From NCBI GenBank assembly GCA_029945375.1, contig CM057067.1, forward strand, positions 682,001-746,000: 64,000 bases of DNA, given 5' to 3'. Each line of letters starts with the position of its first letter. Position 1 is the first letter of the stretch. The DNA comes from Agaricus subrufescens. Lineage: Eukaryota; Basidiomycota; Agaricomycetes; Agaricales; Agaricaceae. This document shows, piece by piece, positions 9,500 to 22,440 of the stretch. Under the pieces are notes generated by a model that did not search any database, was not told the origin of the DNA, and saw only the letters and a list, made by a program, of their open reading frames with translations. The translations under genes and the position numbers were made by a program.

Positions 9500-12098
9500 A
9501 TGCCCGACCTCCAACTCTGTCTTCTTCAGATACTGCTGCTGCCCGATGTGATATACCATGGATCAAATATTCTACACTTCTACCTGTTTCGACTGGCTCA
9601 AGGACTGATGGTGACTTCTCTTCTCTGAGTTTCACTCAGGCTGGAGGTGTTGATTTAATCTATAGCGACATGTGCCCAGTCTCTTGTCAGACTCTCAAGA
9701 TCAGAGGAGTGGCTTGTTCAATCAAGCTAGTAGTTTTTCTTTGTTCGGTACCGTGTTTATCGACAACAACAGGAATATTGGTGGGAGCTTCATCATCGAA
9801 AATCTGGCGTAGTGCTGATGCAGGCCGAATCGGTGGTAGCTAGTGTCAACCTAACCAGTGCCATAACCGGTGCGGATGGATGTAAGAAGCTATGTCATTG
9901 CATCGTACGTTTGACTGACTTCCAAAGTCATGGTCCGTTTACTGCAGGAAACAATACTCGGCGCAGAGTTTGATTCATCCGCTCGCGACCCGCCCCCGCG
10001 ATGCCATCCTGAAACACGACAGGCAATCTTAGATCGTTGCGTGGCTTTCATCATTCATTGCACTGGGATGAGAAAGATTCGCTGGGTGTTCGGTGCCGCT
10101 GGGGTTGGAAAGTCGGCCATCATGCAAAGTGTTGCTGAACATCCCCTCGTCTCTATGTTTATACGTGCCTCAATCTTCTTTTTCGTGGATGAACGCAGTG
10201 ACGGTTCCAAGGCCATAGTCACATTGGCTTACCAACTGGCAGTACAATGCGGGCCGTATCGCCAATTCATCAAACAACAGATTGTGCATGATCCATCTCT
10301 CCTTCAGAAATCAATTTCCGTACAGTTCAACAAATTCATTGTTGAACCATTCATCCACCCTCAATTAAATTCTATCGGCCGCGTGTTGATCATAATGGAT
10401 GGTCTCGATGAATGTGACCAATCCCGTACTCAACGGCAGCTTCTCCAACTCATATCAGACTTCTGTCTCGCATGCCCTTCGTCACCTATCGTATGGATGT
10501 TTACAAGTCGCCCAGTGCCTCATATCAAGTCCTTTTTCACCCAAATCAGTGTTCGGGAGGCTTTCGAAAAAGAAGAAATCCTTGTTGACTCTGAGGAAGT
10601 TCGGGAAGATGTCAAAAGATTTCTTCGCGCGGAACTGACAGAGATACGGAATGAATTTTTACCTCATTCCAACGCTCATTGGCCCTTGGACAAGCATTTT
10701 TCGAAGCTCGCTGATGCGTCAGGTGGCCTCTTTGCATTTGCCCATACGGTCATCCAATATATTGGCGACCCCAACATCAGGGACCCAACTGCGCAGCTCG
10801 ATGATGTATTGTGGGTCATTGATGCTCATCCGCTGGCAAATATTCTACCCCAGGAATATCCAATGGCACTCCTTGGCGCGTTGTACTCGCAGATCTTGGA
10901 GAATATTCCAACCAGAGTCAGGGAGAACGCACGAAAGCTCTTGCTGGCATTGGCTATTCATTGGGAACAGCTCTGTGATGAGAAAGGAAGAAAACTTGCT
11001 GTTCTATGCAACTGGTTGGGTATGACTTGTGAGGAGGCCCACGCCGCCATTCGTCATCTCAGTTCAGTTTTGTATGCCTCAGGAGATGGAGAACTACACT
11101 CGAAACGGCTTCGGTGTTTCCATAGATCATTTCTCGACTATTTATCCGACTATGCACATTCAAGATTCTCGCTTGATATCAAACGTGATGCTCGCCAGCT
11201 TTTTATTCAATGTAGATGCAAAATCATTGAACAGGCTCCGGATAGCATTGGTATCGCAATTGTCAACTACAACGTCAGCAACCCATTTGGTGAAAGGACG
11301 AACTTGACTCGTGGTTCTGGTGCAGGTCACGGCATTTTGCTCACTTGGCCGGTAGAGAACGGAAGCGGCTGGCACGACGAATTGACGAGATTTTGCATGT
11401 TGAAAATGGCTTTTATAACGACCGCACATGGGCCTTGGCGTCTAGGAAAAGCTTCTAGTAATGTGTTCTTCCTTCGTTACTTGGCTGCACACCTAGGTTC
11501 AATATCTAGACCAACTGCTCAAATGTTGTCTATCGTCGCATTTGTAAGTTCTTGTATTGCTCTCCGACTGTGATGCTCCAAAAATATTATTAGGATCAAT
11601 CATGTCGTCAGGAATTCATGGAACAAGGTTTACTTCGGGAGATACCTATTCAAGCGCTTACTATATCTGATGTAACGTTTGAGGTCCATTCGCGGTCCCG
11701 TCAACTCACGACACTGAATGACACTCTACCTATTAATCTACCTAATCCACGGGAATCGTCGTGCAGAGTGAGTGAGATATCTGCATTCCTCGCGCTCGAT
11801 TAACCCCACTGTACAGCATCCATGGTTCGGGCACTCCTCCAATAGGTCAACGAGCTTCAGCTTAAATCCTGAGAGTCAGTTAAACTGTGACTTCTGCTAT
11901 TGCCGGTTTCGGAATCAAGTTGAAAGTTTGAAGGCCCGAGATCCAGGCAACCAGGTCTTGGTTCTGTTCACCTCGGCTGGGATAGGCATCGTAGAATTTC
12001 GATTCGTTGATCCGGAGGATGGTGTGTCGGAGTGGACGTACAACTTTTGCCATAAATTTTCGGAGGAAGAGCGCATAAGGTCAGGAGGCACTGTATAA
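9500..12098 (+). CDS. NLR3: NACHT/STAND NTPase, 779 aa
   Basis: Exons are 9500-9610, 9666-9780, 9840-9881, 9928-11543, 11594-11767 and 11817-12098. The N-terminus is MPDLQLCLLQILLLPDVIYH. In exon 2 the usual Met of the MFNQA motif is Leu (LFNQASSFSLFG), which shows this residue need not be a start and supports translation from exon 1. Exon 3 is 12 bp longer than in most copies and adds four residues (GGATGGAT before the donor in place of GATGAGT). Walker A is at about 145-153 (GAAGVGKSA) and Walker B reads LIIMDGLDEC. The C-terminal exon has CDFCYCRFRNQ and VDPEDGVSEWTY. It is more diverged from NLR1 and NLR2 than they are from each other, but the frame is intact. Confidence 0.77.
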
Positions 12099-13429
12099 TA
12101 CCCTTCAGTCTGGCTGTAATTTAGAGGGTCAGATTTTGTGGTATTGAGGCCTCAGTTCATCTATTCACGTAATACAATCCAAATTTCGCGGTTGTAGTTG
12201 AAAAGGATCTCTGTCCTCTTGGTCACACTCAGTCTAAGATGTGATGTATCCTGATCAACAGCTCAGCGCTCATGCCTCATGGGCCAGCAGCACCACATCC
12301 TGTGAGCTGTCCTCTACTAATGCTCGACCCTCTCTTCTACCTTCTTCAACTTTTTCCACCGCCCGATGTACATTTTTGGTATATTAAGCTCCCTCGACTG
12401 GCTCCCATACATCCTGCCGATTCACACCGCGCCGCCAGTGTCACCATTCCTACTCCATAATCGAGGGGTTGCCCTCCACCTGATGGTGCACTGGATGATG
12501 CAGCTACTCCACTCGCTCACGAACGTCTATAGCAGTGAAAATTCAAGGAAAACCGTGTGGGGAACCAAAAATCCACTTAGGACACTTTTTTACTGCTACG
12601 TGGCCAACATTGCCTGCCTTGTTATGTCTCGAACTAAGGGCCAGAAATGTTGACAAGTGACAATGCAACGTTGACGCTGGTTCTTGCAAAAACGCCGACT
12701 AGAGCGTTGAGAGCAGAATAAATTGATAGTATGTAGGATCACAGATTATTAGTGAGATAATTACAAAGTCTATCACCGAGCAAAGGGCGCTCATCCTCAG
12801 CACCGTCACCAGCAAGTACCTCAACGACTATCAGCCCCAACCACCTTCCGCTGTTGATAACAGGACCGAGTTCAGAAAAGTATTGGTCCTAAGCCGACGT
12901 TGTCAGTACTTCCAAGTAATTTGCATGACAGGAATAGTCGCTTGTAGAACTCCTGCGACAAAGGGTCTCGTTTGGTCATACCAGGTCTAACAACGGGTCA
13001 GGCGTGTCACACCCGGAAACACGAGGCGAGTAGTCTCACCTCGACACAATTCCCACAATCACTAGAACAGTGACCAGAAGGAGGCTGTCTACAGCTCTCC
13101 CGATTTGGGAGGTGGAAGCGCGGGTGTCCTGTGCTGTAAAGGTCGAATTCAGGGCATTTCAAATGCTGAGTATGTACAATCTGAAACTGTGACGTATAAG
13201 CAAAGTGCGTTCAACAAAACATAATGAGGACCCAACGAACATGAGTGTAAAGCAGAAACACAGAATGGAGACCGAAAGCATGCCTGCTGCATCCTTGAAG
13301 CATCTCCTTAGCTCCAGCAGCAAAACGCTACTCAGAGCATGCGAAAGAATGATAGATGGCAACAGATACGCACATGTTGCATGATCCATGCATCCTTTCT
13401 TTGCCTTGCACTCCTCCAAGTCTCCACCA
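12099..13429. other. NLR3 spacer: exon-1 relic and degenerate repeat module
   Basis: Two recognisable pieces lie here. Bases 12,320-12,510 (ATGCTCGACCCTCTCTTC onward) resemble the extended exon 1 of NLR8, including its Ala/Thr/Pro-rich part, but are frame-shifted and lead to no NACHT exon. Bases about 12,690-13,420 form a module repeated at about 21,750-22,430 and, more diverged, at 35,750-36,500 and 52,790-53,540. Read on the minus strand, the module has short hydrophobic frames (for example GMLSVSILCFCFTLMF) broken by stops. This is consistent with an eroded multi-exon membrane-protein gene, but I cannot name it. Confidence 0.4.
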
Positions 13430-13990
13430 TGCCCGTCATCGTCATAAAATGCCCCAGGTAAGACTTTTGCTCATCTCCCGTTACTTCAAACTTTCCCGCT
13501 GGTTTGACTTCCACTAGCACCAGTTGCGCCCGTTGCAGTCATTGTTCCAGACTCCTGGTCGAGCATTAGGAGCCCAAAAGCCACGAGTAGCGCCATTGGC
13601 ATTCGGGCCCCCAGGACTCAAGATCAAAAGTGGTTTGACTGGCTTAGGTTTTGGCGTCAGGGAGACCTCGGAAGGCTTGTTGGCCTGCAGTAGGCTACTG
13701 CTGGAGCTGCTCAATGCAAGACGAAGGGTGGTAGTTGTGCGAGATCCCGCGGGCAACGCAGTCGCTTTATTAAAGCCTGGTCCTTGACCCAAACTGAGTT
13801 GATCGTTGTGTGGGGCTCGTACGCCTCGTCGTAAAGTGCATCCGGGCAAGAGTTCGGTAGAATCAAATGCCATCCATGTACAGGCTTCGATGAAGCGGAT
13901 TCCAGAGTTTCTGCAGCTGCTCGAGAGAGTGGAGAGCCGACGAGATGAACAGTATTTCGGTTGTCACATCAGTCACACCACAATGCGCGA
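13430..13990 (-). pseudogene. SAP-gene relic upstream of NLR4
   Basis: Minus-strand patches match the SAP gene at 1-2325 in the same order. They include CATAAAATGCCCCAGGTAAGAC (compare bases 600-630), the segment encoding LLELPLEL-like Ser-rich and TPKPKP sequence at 13,520-13,870, and the MTDVTTEILFISSALHSLEQ beginning of the first exon at 13,940-14,010. Large internal deletions and frame changes remove the SAP helix and most of the protein. It lies head-to-head with NLR4, as the parent gene does with NLR1, so it marks the left edge of an older duplicated unit. Confidence 0.65.
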
Positions 13991-14013
13991 CGCGCATGCT
14001 AATGAACTTGGGG

Positions 14014-14187
14014 CACGTGACCGTGTCGTGATATCTTCTTGTGACTGGTCCAACGGCCACTACAGAGCCAGAGGATGGCTGCGGACCGTCTATAATTCCT
14101 TTCCCCACGCACCGCCGCTAGCACCGACCACCTGATGCATCAAGCAGACAGCTAGCTCGGTGCCACGCTAAGTATAGCAAGCGCTGG
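14014..14187. promoter_or_regulatory. Conserved NLR4 upstream elements
   Basis: CACGTGACCGTGTCGTG starts at 14,014. CTAAGTATAGCAAGCGCTGG spans 14,168-14,187, 69 bp before the NLR4 ATG. The second block is the clearest copy of an element found before nearly all NLRs in both orientations (reverse complement at 21,232, 35,567 and 52,616). Its AAGTATAG core could serve as a TATA-like element; that role is inferred from position and conservation. Confidence 0.45.
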
Positions 14188-14255
14188 AACTGCCATGGAC
14201 AGCCCCAAAGCAAACAGGAAAACCTCGCACGTCTCCCTATCTCATCTGCCTTCCA

Positions 14256-16855
14256 ATGCCTGACCTCCTAATCTATCTTCTTCAGATACTACTGCTGCCT
14301 GATGTCCTATACCAAGTTTCCAAGATTATACACTTCTACTTGCTTCGACTGGCTCAAGGACTAACAGTGATTTCCTTCCTTCGTGCTACAGTCAGGTTGG
14401 TGCTGATGACACTCATAGCAACGTCTGGCCTCTTCAGATTCACAAGACCGCAAAATAGGCATGTTTAATCAAGCTACCAACTTTTCTCTGTCTGGCAACG
14501 TGCTTATCGACAACAACGCTAACAATGGTAAGAAATTCATCGTCAAACATCTGGCAGTACTGATGTAAGTTGAATCTCTGGTAGCTAATATCAACATAAA
14601 CGGCGCGAATGAATGTAAGAAGCTGTGTTACTGCATCTTACAACGTTCTACTGACTTCCGAAGTCATGGCTAGATTATTGCGGAAAACGATACCCGGCGC
14701 AGCATTTGATTCCTCCGCCCGCGATCCGCCTCCACGATGCCATCCTGGAACACGGCTGGCAATTCTAGAACGATGTGTAGCTTTTGTCGTGAATTGCACT
14801 GGCAAGAGGAAGATGCGTTGGGTGCTCGGTGCCGCTGGGGTCGGGAAGTCGGCCATTATGCAAAGTGTTGCAGAACATCCCATCGCCTCCGTGCCTATAC
14901 GCGCATCAATCTTCTTTTTCGTGAACGGACGCAGTGACGGGTCCAAGGCCATCGTAACACTGGCCTACCAGCTGGCAGTACAATGCAAGCCCTACCGCCA
15001 CTTCATCAAGCAGGAGATTGAGCTTGATCCGTCCCTCCTTCAGAAATCAATATCGATACAGTTCAACCAATTCATTGTTGAACCATTCATTCACCGCCCT
15101 CAACTAAATTCTATTGGTCGTGTGTTGATCATAATCGATGGCCTCGATGAATGCGATACATTACCTACTCAACGAGAGCTTCTTCGACTCATCTCCGACT
15201 TTTGCCTCACGTACCCTTCTTCTCCCGTCGTATGGATGATTGCCAGTCGCCCAGAGCATCATATCACATCCTTCTTTGCTCAAGACAGCGTTGGGGAAGT
15301 CTACGAGAAAGAGGAGATCCCCGTTGACTCTAACGAAGCTCGCGAAGATGTTGAAAGGTTTCTTCGTGTGGAACTGATGAAGATACAAAACGAATCTTTA
15401 CCTCACTCACAGGAACGCTGGCCTTTGGAAGAGGACTTTTGGAAGCTCGCCAATGCGTCAGGTGGCCTTTTTGCATTCGCCCAAACAGTCGTCAAGTATA
15501 TCGGCGATCCCGACGTCGGAGACCCGACTGCACAACTCAAAGATGTATTACGGGTCATTGATGCCCATCCGCTGCTCAATGTTCCCCGCGAGGAGCATCC
15601 GATGGCACTCCTTGATGCGCTATACGCGCGGATCCTGTACAAGGTTCCAGTCAAAGTCAAGGGAAACGCACGAAAGCTCTTGTTGGCATTGGCCATTGAT
15701 TGGGAACGGTTCTGTGATGAGAAAGGAAGAAAATTCATTGTTCTATGCAACTGGTTAGGCATGACTTTTGATGAAGCCTATGCCGCCGTTCGACATCTCA
15801 GTTCTGCTTTGTATGTCCCCCGCGATAGAAAAGGACGCTGGAAACAGCCTCGATGCTTCCATAAATCATTTCTCGACTACTTGTCCAACTTTGACCGTTC
15901 GGGATTTTCATCTGATATCCAGCGCGACGCTCGCCAACTCCTTGTTCAATGTACATACAGGATCCTGGAGCAGGCCCCCGACGGCATTGATATTGGTGAT
16001 CTCAAGTATGACGCCACCGACGCCACCAATGTACCTGGTAGAAAAATCATTCTGATGCGTGGTCCTGGAACAGGAGACAAAATTTCGCTCGCTTGGCCAG
16101 TAGGGAAAGGGGGTGACCGGGACAACGAATTGATAAGGCTCTACATATACAAGATGGCTTTTTCCTGCATCATGGACGGGCTTCGGCGTAGAGAACCAGC
16201 ATTTAGTGATGTGTTCTTCCTTCGTTTCCTGGCCACACGCGTTGATTCATTACCTGAATCTGCTGCTCGAGCATTATCTGATGTCATGTTTGTAAGTTCT
16301 TGTACTACTTTATGGCTGTGGTGCTTACGAAATACTCTTAGGTCAAGTCATGTCGACAGAAATTCATGGAACAAGGCCTACTCCAGAGGATACCTATCAA
16401 GGTGCTTACTACTGAGCATATAGCATTTCATCCCCGATTGCAGTTCCGTTGTCGCACTATACAAGATTCCAATTTATCAGATCCATGGAATCCATCATGT
16501 TTAGTAAGTGAATTATTTGAATTACTCGCAGTTTATTAAACATGCCGTACAGCATTCAAGAGACGGGCAGTATGGCAGGTGGGGCGAAGGTGGGAGTAGT
16601 TGGTCAACAAGCCTCACCTTGCGTCCCACAAGCAAATTGAGGTGTGAGTTCTGCCATCGCCGGTTTGAAAGTCAACTTGAGGGTTGGAAGGCCCGAAATC
16701 CAGAGTACCCGGTTTTAGTTATGTTCACCTCGGCTGGGATAAGCCTTGTAGAATTTCGATTTTTTGATTTGGAGGATGGGATATCGGAGTGGACGTACAC
16801 CTTTTGCTATAGATTCTCGAAGGAGGAACGTGAAGATTTGGGAAGCACTGTATAG
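14256..16855 (+). CDS. NLR4: NACHT/STAND NTPase, 780 aa
   Basis: Exons are 14,256-14,366, 14,419-14,527, 14,585-14,614, 14,664-16,291, 16,342-16,503 and 16,553-16,855. Exon 1 gives 37 residues (MPDLLIYLLQILLLPDVLYQ). Exon 2 gives MFNQATNFSLSGNVLIDNN. Walker A is at about 139-147, Walker B reads LIIIDGLDECD, and the arginine-finger-like ASRPEHHITSFF follows. Compared with NLR1-3 it has Ile and Ala changes (LIIIDG, MIASRPEHH) shared with NLR5, 7, 9, 11 and 12, so it belongs to a second subgroup. The C-terminal region has CEFCHRRFESQ. It is convergent with NLR5, 1.36 kb downstream on the other strand. Confidence 0.8.
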
Positions 16856-18211
16856 ATGTGCTTCAATCCTGTTATTGCAATTTAGTGACCAACTTTTGTA
16901 GCGCTTGAGGTCTAGTTCAATCTATTCAAGTATGCATGGCAAAACTACAGGATTGTAGTCGAGAAGGATTCCTTGATCACTCTCAGCTTGGGATATCTGA
17001 CGTATTCTCATCAACGGCTAAGCACGATTGTCTTATGGGTCAGCAGGTTAAAGCTACACCATATCCTGTGTGTTGTTCCTAATAGTGCTCGACCTTCTCC
17101 TCTACCTTCCTCAACTCTTTCCGCTGCCTGATGCGCTATACTACATCTTTGAGATACTATCCTCACTCTTTCCCTTGCTAGCTTTCACATCCAGCCGACT
17201 CATACGACGCAACCGGTGATATTTCCCGCTGGATAATGCCTCAAACTAGGAACCAAAAACATCGGCCATCGCGGAAGAGTTTCTGGAGATGCTCGAGCTT
17301 GAGAAGGTAGAGTTCCGACAGCATTTCTGTTGTCTCCAACATGTCACATCGCAACCTCTGGACAAATCAATTATCGTAAATCGCGCATGCTAATAGACCC
17401 GTGGCACGTGACCGCGTCGCGATACCTTGTCGACTCATCGAGAGTTGGACAGACTCCGGCGTGATGCTTTGAGCTCTCATTGCAGTTCTGGAACGACGGC
17501 AGAGAAAGTGGAAAACAATGAAAAAAGTTATAGAGTAGAGACCGTGGCGCGCAGACTCTGTTTCAACAAAAAACCGAAGTGTCAACAAGGGAGAAGTGGT
17601 TAGTGTTTGGTGGTGGAAGGAAATCAAGCGCACCGAAGAAGGACAAGTCTACAAGTATGGAAGGGGATGAGCAAGTCGAGATGTGCATGGGCTTTTATCT
17701 GTTCATGTTCCTCAAGTTCATTGCGTCGATTGTCCCCACTATCAAAGTCGATTCGACAACTTCATTCTGATGGCCCTCTCTGACTGCCTTGTCCTTCACC
17801 CGGTATACCCTTCCACTTGCGCATCTTACACATGGTTCCGGCAGGGTGCACTTCCATGCTTAAAGCCTTCCTTTCTGTAGACCAGGCGTTTGGGTGTTTC
17901 TTTTCTTCACCAAAGCATTCACCGAGGATCAGAGCAATGTAACATGGTTATCACCTATAAACCTTTTTTTACTCGTCTCATCAGTTTCCTCAAGTTGAAA
18001 CAATTTAATTTTTCTATACTTCATATAAAAAGGTGAACCGGGACAAGGACCGCCCATTTCTCCACCAGGCCGTGGGACCACAGGGTAAACAAAGTTTTAT
18101 ACAACAGTCATCCCAAATCCATGCGCTACTATGTCAAATTTCCCTACATCACTATCGAGAGTGGTCTATACATAGAACAAAAACTAAGTAACCACAATAG
18201 AATGAAAAACG
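16856..18211. other. Convergent NLR4/NLR5 spacer
   Basis: In order: an exon-1 relic at 17,085-17,235 (GTGCTCGACCTTCTCC onward, with a GTG where NLR8 has ATG); a CACGTGACCGCGTCGCG promoter block at 17,405; about 100 bp matching the SPC25 upstream region (TTCTGGAACGACGG to ACCGTGGCGCGCAG, 17,480-17,560); then a short frame at 17,579-17,770 homologous to the small ORF at 31,909. Here that frame opens with GTG, so its ATG has been lost. From 17,765 to 18,150 the sequence matches 32,105-32,490 and, in part, 49,158-49,500, so it is a repeated 3' flank of the minus-strand NLRs. Confidence 0.5.
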
Positions 18212-21144
18212 CTACACAGGGCTCCCTAATTTCATACGCTCCTCCTTGTCCAACTTATAGGCAAACCAGTACGTCCACTCGGATATCCCATCCTCCGGAT
18301 CGACAAAATGAAATTTTACAACAGCTATCCCAGCCGAGGTGAACAGAACTGGGACTGGGTGATCTGGGAATTGGGCCTGCCAACTTGCCAATTGGTCTCT
18401 GAACCGTTGACGGCAGAAATTACAATGCCCATATTCCCCCGGTTTGCTATCACTGGCAAAGAAGGTTTTCCAATTCTGATCCTTGCCTTCACTCCACTCG
18501 TCATTCCGCAAATGCTGCATAGCACAGATTCAATAAGCTGTGAGAGAAACACAAATATTCCACTCACTTCACACGACGGGTTCCATGGATCAAGTAGATT
18601 GGTATTCGTTGTAGTAGGACGACGAAACTGCAAATCGACGTAAAATACTACATCCGAAATACTAAGCAATTTAATCGGTATTTTCTGGAGTAGGCCTTGT
18701 TCCATGAATTCATCACGAAACTCATCCTAATATATGTCTTCAGCATCACCGCCATAGGCGAATACAAGAACTTACAAACACAGAACCAAACAAGAGTTGA
18801 GGAATGAGCCTCGTGAATGATTCAAAGCGTGTAGCCAGGAGACGGATGGCGAACACATTATTGAAAAGCTTGTCTCGAAAGCTAACCCTCATCACAAGAT
18901 GCCTAAAAACCAGTTTATAAATGGACAGCTTTGTTTTATTGTCGTCCCAGCCACTTTGTTCATCCACTGGCCAAGTAAGCGAAATGTTGTCACCTGTGCC
19001 AGGACCACGCACTAGGGTTCCTTCACCGGCCAAAACAACGACGTCATAATTGAGATCACCAGCATCAATGCCATCCGGAGCCTGCTCAAGAACCCTAAGC
19101 GCACATTGATCATAGAGTTGGAGAGCGTCGCGTTTCATGTCGTCCAACCCTGAGGGAAAAAAAACAGAACGAGCATGGGATATATAATCAAGGAATGATT
19201 TATGGAAGGACCGGAGCTCTTCCGCGTGTGCTTTGTCATGGCTAGGGAAATATAAAACAGAGCTGAGATGACGAAGGGCTGCATAAGCCTCATTGCTGGT
19301 GATACCCAGCCAGTTACATAGAACAAATAAATTTTCTGGCCAAGAATGTAGAGGACCGTCAACTGATACCAATGCTAGTAAGAGCTTTCGCACAGTTTGC
19401 TGAACTCTAGCTGGTACCTTGGACAAGATTTGCGCGTACAGAGCATGAAGGAGCGCCATTGGGTGATTCTCCGGCGGGACATCAGTGAGTGGTTGAGTGT
19501 CAATAATGTGCAGTACATCCTTCAATTGTCCAGCCGGGTCCCCAACGTCAGGGTCTCCGATATATTTCAGGACCGTTCGTGCATATACAAACAGGCCGCC
19601 CGAAGCATAAGCGAGCTTCCAGAAGTCGTCCTCTGAAGGCCACTGCACCCGCGAATGGACTGAATATCTCTCTTGTATCATCTTCAACTCTGTACGAAGA
19701 AATCTTTCGACATCTTCGCGAGCTTCATTGGAGTCAACAAGGATTTCCTCCTTTTCATGGGCCGCTTCAACATAGGGTTGTGCAAAAAAGGATGTGATAT
19801 GATGCTCCGGGCGACTAGCAATCATCCACACAATGGGTGACAGAGGGTAGGCGAGGCACAGGTTGGAGATCAGACGGAGAAGCTCTCGTTGAATATCTGA
19901 CTTGTCGCATTCATCAAGACCATCAATGATGATCAAGACGCGGCCAATAGAATTCAGTTGAGGGTAGTGGATGAATGGTTCAACAATTAATTTGTGAAAT
20001 TGCACCGACATCGACTTTCGAAGGAGAGACGGATCACGTGTGATCTCTTGTTTGATGAACTGACGGTAAGGTTCGCAATTGACTGCCAGTTGGTAAGCCA
20101 GGGTTACGATGGCTTTGGATCCATCACTCCGTCCATTGACAAAAAAGAAGATTGACGCGCGTAGCGACACACAAGCAAGGTCACCTTCGGCAACACTCTG
20201 CATGATAGCCGACTTTCCAACCCCAGCAGCACCAAACACCCAGCGAATCTTCCTATTACCAGTACAACTGGCAATGAAAGCCACACATTGTGCTAGGATT
20301 GCGAGCCGCGTCCCAGGAAGGCATCGTGGAGGAGGGTCGCGAGCAGACGAATCGAATTCGGCCCCAATAATTGTTTCTTGCAGTAGCTTGACCATGACTA
20401 CGGTCGTCAATAAATATACATTGTAATGAAAGAGCGACATACATTCATCCGGGCTGTGGATGTGGATGTCGGCTAACAGCAATTCATTCGATTTCAGTAC
20501 ATCAGATATGCAATGAGAGTTCACTCACCATGATGTACATTATTGTCAACAAAGGTGCCGGACACGGTAAAATTACTAGCTTGGTAAAACATGCCATGGC
20601 TCCGATCTTGGGATAGCGGAGAGGGACTGCGTGAATTTATCTATAAATATATTAATATCTTCAAGGAAATTTATAGTAAAAGTGAAATCACCGCCAGTCC
20701 TTCAGGGAGCAGAAATTGCTGTGAACCACCTGTCGGTGCCTGGGAATGTTGGAGTGCAGCCGAGGCGTTTTCATTGTGGAGTTGGGGGACATTCGTGCTC
20801 TGAAGAGTATCCGTAGGTGGGCTAGCATCCGAACTGCTACGTTTGTCGGGTTGCGCAAGATCTGGATGCTGGGGCATAACAGATGGAGTGGCAGGTTGCA
20901 GTGGATTGGTAGGTTGGCGACCCAAATCATCGAGCACTAGACCCATTGACAAGTGTCCTGGTAAATCTTGAGAGGCAGCAACAGAGCCACCAGGAGCTGG
21001 TACCGGGGAAGGGGGATAAGAGTGAGGCACATCGGTCTCGAAGTGGGAATTCGCCCGATGTGTAGGGAGCAGTCGACGAAAGTGGTGGCTTGCTGTGTCA
21101 TAGATGTAGCTTAGCCCATCGAATAGCAGGGGGAGGTCGGACAT
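18212..21144 (-). CDS. NLR5: NACHT/STAND NTPase, long N-terminus, 892 aa
   Basis: Minus-strand exons are 20,692-21,144, 20,529-20,640, 20,443-20,472, 18,776-20,397, 18,568-18,726 and 18,212-18,514. Exon 1 encodes 151 residues: a hydrophobic start (MSDLPLLFDGLSYIYDTASH), then a Pro/Ser/Thr-rich linker ending FLLPEGLA. Splicing at GTGATT...TTTATAG puts it in frame with 16 linker residues and MFYQASNFTVSGTFVDNN; this frame agreement is the main evidence that exon 1 belongs to the gene. Walker A is at about 254-262 and Walker B LIIIDGLDECD is intact. The C-terminal exon has CNFCRQRFRDQ and ends LGSPV. It is very similar to NLR9 and NLR12 over the whole gene and both flanks. Confidence 0.8.
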
Positions 21145-22440
21145 CGGAAGCTAGATAGTAGGAAAGAAAGAGGTGTGAAAACTTCCAACCCGCCTATAAC
21201 AGGACGAGGGATGCCCATGCCAGTGGCTGTTCCAGCGCTTGCTATACTTAGCGTGGTGCTACTACTCGGTTTGCCTGATATCACGGCAGGCTTTCGTCCT
21301 CCTATAGAATAACTTGCTACTAACAGCTTTCGTTAAAGGAGGCGTTTGTGAACAGAATAATCAGGAAATTAGGACAAAATCAAAGCTAGATCACAGATCC
21401 GGTCAATCCGCACCACGCAGTCAGTGTTTCCACACGTACCCCAGATCCGACAGACCACCCTCCGTCTGGTAGTGCACTGGACGAGGCAGCCATCTCATTC
21501 GCTCATTGAGTGTCTGCAGAAGTGAAATTTCAACAAGAGAGATCCAAAACCTCGCCATAGGATACGTTCCTATATCGTCCAGTGGCTGACAGTTCTCGCT
21601 GGGGCATGTCTCTAACTAGGAGGCAAAACTATCAGCCACCGCCGAAGCCAATCGCCGCAATGTGTCGTGGTGGATAAAGCCAGCTCTGCAGGGAAGGAAA
21701 TTGCAAGAACGCAGAAACTGTTTACAAGTGGGAATGTAGCCCCAGCACTATGTCTTACAAGAAACGCTAACTAGAGTGTTCAAAGCAAGATGAATTGATA
21801 GTATGCAGGATCACAAATTATTAGTAAAATGAATACGAAGATCTATTTCAAAACAAGGGGCATACGCTCAGCCTCAGCACCGTGACCAGGATGTAGCTCA
21901 ACTACTATAAACCGCGAGCGCCCTACGTCGTTAATAGCACAACCAGAAAAGCATTGATCCTAAGCCGACGTTGTCAGAGCAAGTTCCAAGCATTTTCCAT
22001 GACCGTAATGATTGCTTGTAAACTCCTGCAACAAAGGAGCTCGTTCAGTCCATACTAGGTCCAACAACAGATTAGCCATGTCATACCCGGAAACACAAGC
22101 CAAGTAGCCTACCCCGACACAACACCAACAACCACTAGAATGGCCCTAGCCCACCAAGGATATATATAGTTTTCCTGATTGGGAGGGTGGAAGCGCGGGC
22201 GCCTTGCGCTGTAAAGGTCGAGCTCATTGTATTTGAAGTGCTGACCACGTAGTCTAAAACTGTGACATATAAGTAAGAGAAATGTGTTCAACATAGTATC
22301 ATGTAAACCCAACGAACATGAGTGTTGAGCAGGTGCCATTGATCGGAAGCAGCATCGTCCCCAGCTCTAGCATTAAAATGCTACTCAGTGCATACAAAAT
22401 AATGATAGATAGCAGCCAATACGCACCACAATAAAGTTCC
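21145..22440. other. NLR5 upstream region with relics
   Basis: The NLR5 promoter holds the reverse complement of CTAAGTATAGCAAGCGCTGG at 21,232-21,251. Bases 21,412-21,540 resemble the Pro/Thr-rich part of NLR8 exon 1 in plus orientation (CACGCAGTCAGTGTTTCC ... AGTGCACTGGACGAGGCAGC), another exon relic. Bases 21,750-22,430 are the repeat module seen at 12,690-13,420. I see no open gene. Confidence 0.4.

Noticed and set aside
14638..14952. Minus-strand frame of about 100 codons opposite the Walker A region, repeated opposite many NLR copies
   Set aside because: It mirrors the conserved sense codons (the complement of GAAGVGKSA and SIFFFVNGRSDGS). Its conservation follows from the NACHT gene and there are no independent coding signs.
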